Of a stretch of DNA of 64,000 nt, positions 52,934 through 60,467 are shown in pieces. The notes beneath the pieces are model-generated. The model did not search any database. It was not told the origin of the DNA and saw only the letters and a program-made list of their open reading frames with translations. Source of the DNA: JBMOOG01 sp049324535 (GTDB lineage Bacteria; Pseudomonadota; Alphaproteobacteria; Rhodobacterales; Rhodobacteraceae); the NCBI GenBank assembly GCA_049324535.1, contig JBMOOG010000001.1, forward strand, positions 62,001 to 126,000. The letters are read 5' to 3'. Both the position numbers and the translations under genes were made by a program. Each line of letters begins with the position of its first letter. The first letter of the stretch is position 1.

Positions 52934-54030
52934 TGCGGGTCCTCCTCATCGCGCTCGCCTGCCTCGTGGGACTGCCGGCGTCCGCCACTCCGGTCCGCAT
53001 CAAGGATCTGGCGTCGTTCGAGGGCGTTCGCGGCAACGATCTTCTGGGCTATGGTCTGGTCGTGGGCCTCGATGGCACGGGGGATGGCATCCGGAACTCG
53101 CCCTTCACCGAAGAGATCATGGCCAACATCCTCGAGCGGCTGGGGGTTAACATCAGCGGGGAACAATTCCGGCCAAGGAATGTTGCCGCCGTTCTTGTCA
53201 CGGCGACGCTTCCCCCGTTCGCGCGCGCCGGCAGCAAGATCGACGTGACGGTTGCGGCGATCGGCGACGCCAAGAGCCTTCTTGGCGGCACTCTGGTGAT
53301 GACGCCGCTTAATGCCGCGGATGGAAACATATACGCGGTCGCTCAGGGCGCTGTCCTGGCGGGTGGCGCGGCGGCCCAGGGCGAGGCCTCGCGGGTCGTC
53401 GAGGGGGTGCCCACCTCCGGATCCATTCCTTCGGGCGCCCGGATCGAGCGCGAGATCGACTTCGAACTCGGTAGCCTTCAGTCGATCCGGCTTGCCCTGC
53501 GTGACCCCGATTTCACGACGGCGATGCGCATCGAGCAGGCGATCAACGATGAATTCGGCCGCGCGGTCGCCGAAATGACGGATGCGGGCACGGTGGCTGT
53601 CAGCGTGCCGGCGGCGCGTCTCGCCTCGCCGGCCCATCTGCTCGGCCGGATCGAGAATCTGACCGTGTCCGCAGAGCAGCGTGCCCGGGTGGTCGTGGAC
53701 CAGCGGTCCGGCACGATCGTCATGGGTGAGGATGTCCGGATCAGCCGGGTCGCCGTCAGCCAGGGCAATCTCACCCTTCGGATCCAGGAGGCGCCGGTGG
53801 CCGTGCAGCCCAATCCGTTCGCCCGGGGCGAGACGGTGGTGTTGCCGCGAACCTCGACGGCGCTCGAGGAAGACCCGGGGGTCGCCATCGCCGAGGTGCC
53901 GCCAGGGACGACCCTTGCGGAAGTAGTGGCCGGCCTGAATGCCCTCGGCGTTGCGCCGCGCGACATGATCGACATCCTCAAGAGCATCAACGCGGCCGGC
54001 GCGTTGCATGCTGAGTTCCTTGTGCAGTAA
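52933..54030 (+). CDS. flgI: Flagellar P-ring protein FlgI
   Basis: This 365-residue periplasmic protein has a signal peptide (about 1-19, ending PASA) followed by the highly conserved VRIKDLASFEGVRGNDLLGY, GLVVGLDGTGDG and RNVAAVLVTATLPPFARAGS; the C-terminus ends TLAEVVAGLNALGVAPRDMIDILKSINAAGALHAEF (split). FlgI polymerises around the rod in the peptidoglycan layer. It closes the flgEKLI operon and is followed by a hairpin and a long non-coding stretch. Confidence 0.94.
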   Translation: MRVLLIALACLVGLPASATPVRIKDLASFEGVRGNDLLGYGLVVGLDGTGDGIRNSPFTEEIMANILERLGVNISGEQFRPRNVAAVLVTATLPPFARAGSKIDVTVAAIGDAKSLLGGTLVMTPLNAADGNIYAVAQGAVLAGGAAAQGEASRVVEGVPTSGSIPSGARIEREIDFELGSLQSIRLALRDPDFTTAMRIEQAINDEFGRAVAEMTDAGTVAVSVPAARLASPAHLLGRIENLTVSAEQRARVVVDQRSGTIVMGEDVRISRVAVSQGNLTLRIQEAPVAVQPNPFARGETVVLPRTSTALEEDPGVAIAEVPPGTTLAEVVAGLNALGVAPRDMIDILKSINAAGALHAEFLVQ

Positions 54031-54820
54031 TGCCGACCCGGCCTGCGCGCCGGTCGGAATTCACTGTTCCGCTTGCGGGAGGACGTTCGGCAACGGGCCG
54101 GCACCGGGCATCCGCGGCGTGGGCCCGGGCCACCAGCCCGCGCGGTTCTGCTGGGGCGCGGCGAGCGGGAGGGGTGATGGCCTGCCCGACGTCGGGCTCT
54201 TTCCCGGTTCTCGCCGTGCGGTGGCCCGGTCCCGGACCCCAGTCTCCCTGGCGGCGGTGATGGACGGGGGCCGCCTCAGGTTCCGGCATTTAGACCGGAT
54301 GCCGATTGCGCGCTCTTGAAGGCCGATGCCGACCACCAGGCGCCGCCCCGTCAGACCTGTAACGCTGGCGGTCTCGCGACCGGGGTGGCGGGCGAGGCGG
54401 CTGGCATCCGGCGCGGCCGCGGTCGCGGTCGTGCCTCGGGTGGTCCGGTTCCGAATGCGGCGGTCCCGCGCGGCGGCGCAGGCTTGCCGGCCGGCATCCG
54501 CGGATCCGGTCCGGCGGAAACGCTCTGGCGCCGATGCTTGCGCCTTCCGCGATCACGATCCGGAAGGTCACGCAGTCTGATCCGTCACGCGGTGCCCTGG
54601 GGGTGACCGTGTCGTCCGGCTGGGAACCGGCCGTGGACGCGCACCGTGCGTATCGGAAGCGCGTCGGTGTCTGCAGCGGATCCGGGTCGGGCGAAGACCC
54701 GCACCGAGGGGGTTGCCGGTCCGGTCCCGGTTGCTCCGGCCGGGCCCCGCGCACCCGCGCGCCGGGGCATCGGTGACGCGGGCGTCGGATGGGCCGGGCG
54801 GCCGTGGTCCGGCCTTTGGC
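54031..54820. other. 790-bp region between convergent flgI and fliP with no recognisable gene
   Basis: This is the longest non-coding stretch in the window, at the convergent ends of two flagellar operons. A bulged stem-loop at 54033-54057 lies right after flgI and could terminate it, though no T-run follows. Open frames on both strands are Arg/Pro-rich, lack ribosome sites and match no family I recognise. It may be remnants of a lost gene or expanded spacer; nothing more can be supported. Confidence 0.4.
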
Positions 54821-55540
54821 TCAGCCGTAACTGCGCACCAGGGCCTCGGCAACGAGGGTCCAGCCGTCGGCAACCACGAAGAACGCGAGCTTGAAGGGAA
54901 GGGCAACCATCGCGGGTGGCACCATCATCATGCCCATCGACATCAGGACAGCCGAGACGACCATGTCGATCACGAGGAACGGAAGGAAGATCAGGAAGCC
55001 GACCTGAAAGGCCCGGGCGATCTCGGAGAGCATGAAGCCCGGCACCAGGATCGACAGGGGTGGCGCCGCCGGATCCAGCGGCACCTCGGGAGCCCGCAGC
55101 TCGGCGAGGCGCGCGATGGTGTCCGGATCGGCGCGCAGGCTCATGAAGGTTCGGAACGGGGCGACGGCCCGCTCGAAGGCGGTTGCCGGATCGAGGGTGC
55201 CGTCAACAAGGGGCGATACGCCGTCGCGCCAGCTTGCCAGAAGGGTCGGCTCCATCACGTACCAGGTGAGGAACAGGGCCAGCGAGACGATCAGCATGTT
55301 CGGCGGCGCCTGCTGGACCCCGATCGCCTGTCTCAGGATCGACAGGACCGTGACGATGAACGGAAAGCAGGTCACCATCACCGCAATGCCCGGTGCGAGG
55401 CTGAGCAGCGTGACCGCCGCGAAGAGCAGAACCGACTGGCCGGCGATACCGCCGCCGAGGTTGATCGCGATGTCCTGTGCACCCGCGCGGGTCGCGCAGA
55501 GCACCGCAAGAGCCGCAAGGACGACAAGCCGAGGGCGCAT
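54821..55540 (-). CDS. fliP: Flagellar export protein FliP
   Basis: The 239-residue membrane protein has an N-terminal signal peptide, the family blocks MVTCFPFIVTVLSILRQAIG and QQAPPNMLIVSLALFLTW, a periplasmic loop, then FMLSEIARAFQVGFLIFLPF and DMVVSAVLMSMGMMMVPP. FliP is part of the FliPQR export gate of the flagellar type III system. It is the last gene of the leftward fliF-fliH-fliN-fliP operon, 3 bp after fliN. fliQ and fliR are not adjacent. Confidence 0.94.
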   Translation of the reverse strand: MRPRLVVLAALAVLCATRAGAQDIAINLGGGIAGQSVLLFAAVTLLSLAPGIAVMVTCFPFIVTVLSILRQAIGVQQAPPNMLIVSLALFLTWYVMEPTLLASWRDGVSPLVDGTLDPATAFERAVAPFRTFMSLRADPDTIARLAELRAPEVPLDPAAPPLSILVPGFMLSEIARAFQVGFLIFLPFLVIDMVVSAVLMSMGMMMVPPAMVALPFKLAFFVVADGWTLVAEALVRSYG

Positions 55541-55543
55541 CGC

Positions 55544-55828
55544 TCAGGGCCTTGCAACGGTGTCGATCACCTCGGTGATGCGAACGCCGAGCGTGCCGGG
55601 CGGTCCGTCGTCGATCTCGGTCAATTCGCCTCTGGCCACCAGCCGGCCCCCGACGAGAACCTCGACCGGATCATCGATGCGTCGGTCGAGCGTCAGGACG
55701 TCCTCGCGCTGCAGCGCCAGCAGCTGGCGGATGGGAGGGCGCGCGCGGCCCACCGACACCACGACCTCGATCGGTACGGTGGAAAACCCGCTGGTGGCGG
55801 TGTGCCCGCCGGGGCCAAGATCATCCAT
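55544..55828 (-). CDS. fliN: Flagellar C-ring switch protein FliN
   Basis: This short 94-residue protein has the SpoA-type fold: TVPIEVVVSVGRARPPIRQL, LLALQREDVLTLDRRIDDPV, VLVGGRLVARGEL and the final LGVRITEVI. FliN lines the base of the C-ring and binds FliH cargo. It overlaps fliH by 8 bp. At 94 residues it lacks a long N-terminal extension, as usual for minimal FliN proteins. Confidence 0.88.
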   Translation of the reverse strand: MDDLGPGGHTATSGFSTVPIEVVVSVGRARPPIRQLLALQREDVLTLDRRIDDPVEVLVGGRLVARGELTEIDDGPPGTLGVRITEVIDTVARP

Positions 55829-56402
55829 GGAGCGTTTCTCCGGTTCGGGAATGGGTTGCGAAGGCCATCACGGCGTCCGACATCGCCGCCAGCAGATCGT
55901 CGATGTCGATCGACCGCTCGCCGTCGGCGCAGCGGATCCGGGCCTGCAGCGGTCCGATGTCGGGGCTTGCGACGATGCGCGTGCCCCCGGGACCGGGCGT
56001 GTCCGCCAGAACCCGGACGGCGGCGAGATTGGCCTCGCTGACCGCAAGCTCGATCGTCGCCGGCACGCAGCGTGCCGCGAAGTCGCCGAGTTCCTCCGCC
56101 AGCCGGTCGACGAAGGTCGTCTGTGCAAGGCGCGGAAGCACCTTCTCGACCATGGCCCGGAGAACGGGGGCGATCTGGCGGAGGACTTCCGCCCTGGCCT
56201 GGGTGTAGGAAAAGGACATGTCCGCCAGCGCCTGCCCGAAGCCCGACCGCAGAAGGGCCATTTCGCTCGACTGGGTGGCCATCGCATCGTCCCAGCCTGC
56301 CCGGTGTCCCCGCTCGAAGGCGGCCAGTTCCGCGGCGTTCAGGGGTGTGGCCGGATCAGCCGCGGCGTCGTCGCCTTCGAAGGGCTCCAGATCGAGGGTC
56401 AT
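55821..56402 (-). CDS. fliH: FliH-like flagellar export ATPase regulator
   Basis: The 193-residue protein has an acidic Ala-rich N-terminus and a GxxxG-like helix (AFERGHRAGWDDAMATQSSEM), then a helical and a V-ATPase-E-like C-terminal domain (about 110-190). FliH usually regulates FliI and docks it on FliN, and position between fliF and fliN supports this. Sequence conservation is weak, so the call relies on context. ATG 56402 overlaps the fliF stop (ATGA). Confidence 0.72.
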   Translation of the reverse strand: MTLDLEPFEGDDAAADPATPLNAAELAAFERGHRAGWDDAMATQSSEMALLRSGFGQALADMSFSYTQARAEVLRQIAPVLRAMVEKVLPRLAQTTFVDRLAEELGDFAARCVPATIELAVSEANLAAVRVLADTPGPGGTRIVASPDIGPLQARIRCADGERSIDIDDLLAAMSDAVMAFATHSRTGETLHG

Positions 56403-57979
56403 CGCTCGGCCCCCGTGGGCTGGTCTTCCATCCACCCGCGGAGGATCTCGACGGTCTCGGCCTTGCGCTCATCGATCAGCCGCCGCAGCCGCTCGACCGG
56501 ATCGGCCGGGACCGGATCGATCGCGGCGAGGGCGTGATCGCGCGGGATGCTCCCCCGGGGCGGCACCGCCTCCGCGTCGTCCAGGCGTTCGGCCTGTCCC
56601 GTCACCGTCAGCGCGCCAGCCGTGACCGGCGGCAGGGAGAGCGGCGGAGCGGACGGCCGCGACAGGATCGGTCGCAGGACGAAGAGGATCATCACGATGG
56701 CGACAAGGGCCAGAAGGGCGGCCTGCACAAGGCGCGTCGCGTCCGGGGCGAGGGACGCGAGCAGTCCCGCGGGAGGCTCGGAGCCGACCGGCGCCGGCGT
56801 CTCGAACGCGAGCGAGCGGATCGTGATCTGGTCGCCCCGCTCCTCGCTGTAGCCGACGGCCGAGGCCACGAGATCACGCAGCGCGGCAAGCTCGGCCTCG
56901 TCGCGGGGCGTCGGCCCTTCGGCGCCCTCCGCGGCCGGGATCGCATTGACCAGAACCGCGACGGTTAGCCGGGTGATGGCTCCGGGTTCCCGATGGCTTT
57001 CGCGGGTGGTCTCCGACACCTCGTAGTTCACGCGTTCCCGGGTTTCGCTGCTCCGCGATGCGCGGCCGCCATTCTTGGCGGCGTCGCCCGCGGGCAGGTT
57101 CGAGGCGACGGTGACGGCGCCGTCGCCGTCCGAACTGGACCCGGAGGTCTCTTCGCTGTCGGTGGCGATGGCGACCCGACCCTGCGGATCGAAGCGGCGT
57201 TCGCGCACCGACTCGCGGGCGTCGGAGGTGGCCACCGAGACCTCGACAATGGCGTTTCCCGGGCCGACGCGGGCTTCGAGCAGGCGCTCGACGTTGCGGC
57301 GCAGGAGGGCGGCGCGATCCATGTCGCCCAGCCTCGCCGGATCGTCGTCGCGGGCGAGAAGGCCGGACTGCGAATCGATCACCGCAACGTCCTGCGGGGC
57401 CAGGCCCGGAACCGCCGAAGCGACCAGGTAGCGGATTGCGCGCGCCTGCTCGGCGGTCAGGCCGCCCGCCTTGGGGGTGACCGTCACCGAGGCGGTCGGA
57501 CGGGTCGGGGACCGGAGCCCCGCGGGGGCGGGGCCGGCGATGTGCACGCGGGCGTGGCGGATGCCGGCCGACGCGGCGATGGTGCGGGCCAGTTCGCCTT
57601 CGCGCGCGCGCCAGAGCGCCGCGTCGAACATCTGGGCGGTGGTGCCGAAGCCCGAGAGCGAATCGAGCAGCTCGTAGCCCGCGCCGTCATCGGCCGGAAG
57701 ACCCTCGCCGGCGAGGGCCATGCGGAGCTGGTCCCGCTGGCTCTGGTCGACGTAGATCGACTCGCCCCGGACCTCGTAGGCGACGCCGCGCTGGTCGAGC
57801 GCGGCGAGCACCTCGCCCGAGCGGGTGCCGTCGAGGCCGGAATAGAGAAGGGCCAGGGATGGGCTGGCCGCCAGCCGCGCAAGAAGGATCACGGCCGCGA
57901 ACATCGCAAGGGTTGCGCCAACCACGACGGCCCGCCGTCCCAGGGTCATCGACCGCCATGTGGAAAGCAGGCTGTTCAC
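56399..57979 (-). CDS. fliF: Flagellar MS-ring protein FliF
   Basis: This 526-residue protein has two membrane helices (about 17-37 and 415-435), YscJ-like ring-building motifs (LLYSGLDGTRSGEVLAALDQ, LARTIAASAGIRHARVHIAG) and a large periplasmic region with an acidic/Arg loop. The FliG-binding end is in the last 40 residues. FliF nucleates assembly of the basal body. The start is GTG 57979 with GGAG upstream. It is divergent from fliL over 116 bp that contain a CtrA-like box. Confidence 0.92.
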   Translation of the reverse strand: MNSLLSTWRSMTLGRRAVVVGATLAMFAAVILLARLAASPSLALLYSGLDGTRSGEVLAALDQRGVAYEVRGESIYVDQSQRDQLRMALAGEGLPADDGAGYELLDSLSGFGTTAQMFDAALWRAREGELARTIAASAGIRHARVHIAGPAPAGLRSPTRPTASVTVTPKAGGLTAEQARAIRYLVASAVPGLAPQDVAVIDSQSGLLARDDDPARLGDMDRAALLRRNVERLLEARVGPGNAIVEVSVATSDARESVRERRFDPQGRVAIATDSEETSGSSSDGDGAVTVASNLPAGDAAKNGGRASRSSETRERVNYEVSETTRESHREPGAITRLTVAVLVNAIPAAEGAEGPTPRDEAELAALRDLVASAVGYSEERGDQITIRSLAFETPAPVGSEPPAGLLASLAPDATRLVQAALLALVAIVMILFVLRPILSRPSAPPLSLPPVTAGALTVTGQAERLDDAEAVPPRGSIPRDHALAAIDPVPADPVERLRRLIDERKAETVEILRGWMEDQPTGAER

Positions 57980-58036
57980 GTCGCGGCTCCGTCCTGCGGG
58001 CTTCTGCCCTCTCGGCGGGACCTTCCCGGATTGCGC

Positions 58037-58051
58037 TTAACAAACGGTTAG
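58037..58051. promoter_or_regulatory. CtrA-like box (TTAA-N7-TTAG) between fliF and fliL
   Basis: TTAA at 58037 and TTAG at 58048 are separated by 7 nt, so read leftward it is CTAA-N7-TTAA. It lies 58-72 nt before fliF (leftward) and 45-59 nt before fliL (rightward), and may control both. Confidence 0.55.
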
Positions 58052-58095
58052 TCGGCGCGGGGTAGAACCGGCCGACCTCAGTGGAAGGCTTCGTC

Positions 58096-58590
58096 ATGAC
58101 ATCCGCCACATCCGCCACATCCGCCGCGCCTGCCGGGACCGACGCTCCGGCCAAACGATCGAAACTGCCCCTGATCCTCGGCCTTGCGCTCATGGTGCTG
58201 CTCGGTGGCGGCGGGTTCCTTGCGGCCCGGTCAGGTCTGATCCTTCCCGCCGCCCCCGAGGCGGATCACGACGCGGCGGCGGCCTCGGTGCCCGAGGTGG
58301 CGTTCGTCGCCCTCGACCCGCTCATCCTCTCGGTCGAGGGGATGGGCAACCGGCACCTGAGGTTCACGGCGCAGCTCGAGGTGCCCATCGACAAGGAGGC
58401 GCAGGTCGCCATGCTGCGCCCGAGGGTGCTCGACGTGCTGAACACCTACCTTCGGGCGGTGGAGCCCGGCGACCTGACCGACCGGCTCGCGCTGCCGCGG
58501 CTTCAGGCGCAGATGCTTCGCCGCGTCCGGATCGTCACCGGCGAGACCTGGGTGAACGATCTTCTGATCACTGAACTTGTGCTGAACTGA
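58096..58590 (+). CDS. fliL: Flagellar basal-body-associated protein FliL
   Basis: The 164-residue inner-membrane protein has a Ser/Ala/Thr start, one helix (about 30-50; LILGLALMVLLGGGGFLA) and a periplasmic domain with VALDPLILSVEGMGNRHLRF and AQLEVPIDKEAQV. FliL supports the stator at high load. Its second to tenth codons are three exact copies of the 9-mer ACATCCGCC. ATG 58096 is chosen with GGAAGG upstream. It starts a rightward set that continues to flhA. Confidence 0.88.
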   Translation: MTSATSATSAAPAGTDAPAKRSKLPLILGLALMVLLGGGGFLAARSGLILPAAPEADHDAAAASVPEVAFVALDPLILSVEGMGNRHLRFTAQLEVPIDKEAQVAMLRPRVLDVLNTYLRAVEPGDLTDRLALPRLQAQMLRRVRIVTGETWVNDLLITELVLN

Positions 58591-58598
58591 GGACGGCC

Positions 58599-58961
58599 AT
58601 GACCCTGATCGCCGACTTCCTGCTTGTGGCCGCCGCGCTGGGTGCGGCGCTCTACTGCGCGGTTCTCGCCCGAAGGCTTGAACGCTTCAACCGTCTGGAC
58701 GGCGGCATGGGCGGCGCGATCGCCGTGCTTTCCGCCCAGGTGGACGACATGACCCGGGTGCTCGCCGAAGCGCGAACGCTGGCCTCTGATTCGACCGTCT
58801 CGCTCGAGCGGCTGACCGTCCGGGCCGAGGCCGCGGCCAGCCGGCTTGAGCTTCTTCTGGCCACGCTTCACGAACTGCCGGAGGGCCGGGCGGGCGGGGT
58901 CGGCGCGCGCCGGGTCGTGCGCCACCGTGCCCGAAGCGAGACCGAGGGAGCCCTGCCATGA
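58599..58961 (+). CDS. Small membrane-anchored coiled-coil protein in the motor operon
   Basis: This 120-residue protein has one N-terminal membrane helix (LIADFLLVAAALGAALYCAV) and a predicted coiled coil (about 28-95), then an Arg-rich tail. It resembles a domain of unknown function found in alphaproteobacterial flagellar clusters (DUF6468-like, from memory). It lies between fliL and the MotE-like gene and overlaps the latter by 4 bp (ATGA). A structural or chaperone role near the motor is possible but unproven. Confidence 0.65.
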   Translation: MTLIADFLLVAAALGAALYCAVLARRLERFNRLDGGMGGAIAVLSAQVDDMTRVLAEARTLASDSTVSLERLTVRAEAAASRLELLLATLHELPEGRAGGVGARRVVRHRARSETEGALP

Positions 58962-59533
58962 GGGCCGGGGCGCGCCCGGACAGGGCCAACCGCAAGGGAA
59001 CCCTCCTCGTGATCGGTCTGCTTTTTGTAGCCTCGGCGCTCTTGCGGGCCGGGGGCGGGGTCAGTCGTGCGATGGCGCAGGGGGAGACGGCGCCGGCCCC
59101 CGCCGCCGCGTCCTGCCCCGACGCCGCCGAGATCGACGCCGTTCTTGCCCGCCTCAGGGACCGCGAGGCGGAACTCGGTGCGCGCGAGGACCGGATCGCA
59201 CTGCGCGAGCACGACCTGGCGCTTGCAAAGGCGGCGATCGACACCCGCCTGTCCGAACTCGCCGCCGCCGAGAAGCGCCTGGCCGAGACGGTCGAGGTGG
59301 CCGAAGCGGCGGCCGAGTCCGATGTAACCCGCCTGGTGGCGGTCTACGAGGCGATGAAGCCGAAGGAGGCCGCGCGGCTCTTCGAGGAGATGGATCCGGC
59401 CTTCGCCGCGGGATTCCTCGGCCGGATGCGGCCCGAGGCCGCGGCGGCCGTTCTGGCGGGCATCGCGCCCCAGCGGGGTTATGCGATCAGCGCGCGCCTC
59501 GCCGGCCGCAACGCCGACGCTCCGCTCGAGTGA
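58958..59533 (+). CDS. MotE-like chaperone (MgtE N-domain)
   Basis: The 191-residue protein has an N-terminal signal or anchor (about 17-40), a long coiled coil (about 55-110; REAELGAREDRIALREHDLA), and a C-terminal MgtE intracellular-N-like domain with VYEAMKPKEAARLFEEMDPA and AAVLAGIAPQRGYAIS. Such MotE proteins help fold MotC or stators in rhizobia and are common in alphaproteobacterial flagellar clusters. It sits just before motA. The function in this lineage is inferred. Confidence 0.75.
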   Translation: MRAGARPDRANRKGTLLVIGLLFVASALLRAGGGVSRAMAQGETAPAPAAASCPDAAEIDAVLARLRDREAELGAREDRIALREHDLALAKAAIDTRLSELAAAEKRLAETVEVAEAAAESDVTRLVAVYEAMKPKEAARLFEEMDPAFAAGFLGRMRPEAAAAVLAGIAPQRGYAISARLAGRNADAPLE

Positions 59534-59542
59534 GGCGGTTTC

Positions 59543-59548
59543 TTAACC
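59543..59548 (+). promoter_or_regulatory. TTAACC box upstream of motA
   Basis: TTAACC begins 55 nt before motA, with CCATGG 11 nt later. The expected upstream half (positions -11 to -8) reads GAGG, so this is only a half-site of the CtrA-like type. Confidence 0.4.
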
Positions 59549-59597
59549 GGGGCTCGGCCATGGTCGCCACAGACGAGTCGAATGCCGGGATGACGCC

Positions 59598-60467
59598 ATG
59601 ATCGGGCTTGCGGGAATCGCCATCATCTTCGTGATGGTCTTCGGCGGCTATGTTGCCGCTGGCGGCCATCTCGAGATCATCCTCAAGGCGCTGCCCTATG
59701 AGCTGGCGATGATCGGCGGTGCCGCGGTTGGCGCCTTCGTGCTTGCCAATGACCTGCCCACCATCAAGCACACGCTGAAGGACGTCGGGAAGGTCTTCAA
59801 GGGCCCGAAGTGGAAGCCCGGCGACTACCGGGATCTCCTCTGCCTTCTGTTCGAGCTGATCCGCCTTGCCCGGCAGAGCCCGGTCGCGCTCGAGCCGCAC
59901 ATCGAGTCCCCCGACAGCTCGGCCATCTTCGCCCGCTATCCGAAGATCCGCGACGACCACGAGGCCTGCGAACTGATCTGCGACACGATGCGCTCGGTTT
60001 CCATGAACTACGACGATCCGATGCAGGTCGAGGAGGTGCTGGCCAAGCAGCTCGAGGCCAATCTCGCCCATGCCATGCATCCGAGCCACGCCCTGCAGAC
60101 GGTGGCCGACGGACTGCCGGCGCTCGGGATCGTCGCGGCGGTGCTGGGCGTCATCAAGACGATGGGCGCGATCGACCAGCCGCCCGAGATCCTCGGCAAG
60201 ATGATCGGGGGTGCGCTGGTCGGAACCTTTCTCGGGGTCTTCCTTGCCTATGGCATCGTCGGACCCTTCGCCGCGAAGGTGACGGCCGTCATCCGCGAGG
60301 ACGCGCAGTTCTATGCGCTGATCCGCGAGGTGTTGGTCGCGAACCTGCACAACCACCCGCCCGCCCTCTGCGTCGAGGTCGGCCGTCAGAACACGCCGCA
60401 TCACTTCCGGCCGACATTCGCCGAGGTCGAGGACGCGTTGCGCGCTCTCAAGGCCGAGGCGGCGTGA
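59598..60467 (+). CDS. motA: Flagellar motor stator protein MotA
   Basis: This 289-residue protein has four membrane helices (about 5-20, 33-50, 170-190, 202-222), the conserved LPALGIVAAVLGVIKTMGAI segment before the third helix, and a cytoplasmic loop with the torque-generating Arg/Glu residues. It is longer than the E. coli protein but typical for this class. Together with MotB it is the proton channel. Its stop overlaps the next start (TGATG). Confidence 0.92.
   Translation: MIGLAGIAIIFVMVFGGYVAAGGHLEIILKALPYELAMIGGAAVGAFVLANDLPTIKHTLKDVGKVFKGPKWKPGDYRDLLCLLFELIRLARQSPVALEPHIESPDSSAIFARYPKIRDDHEACELICDTMRSVSMNYDDPMQVEEVLAKQLEANLAHAMHPSHALQTVADGLPALGIVAAVLGVIKTMGAIDQPPEILGKMIGGALVGTFLGVFLAYGIVGPFAAKVTAVIREDAQFYALIREVLVANLHNHPPALCVEVGRQNTPHHFRPTFAEVEDALRALKAEAA

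Noticed and set aside
54290..54754. Leftward open frame of 154 codons in the flgI-fliP gap
   Set aside because: Very Arg/Pro-rich, no ribosome site and no family match, so not reported as a gene.
58958..59060. MotE-like gene as an MgtE magnesium transporter
   Set aside because: Only the short N-domain is present; the membrane channel domain is missing and the context is flagellar.
59810..60466. Upstream extension of the 777-residue protein into motA
   Set aside because: The extension is in the wrong frame for motA and lacks a signal peptide; ATG 60467 gives a clean signal peptide and an overlap with the motA stop.
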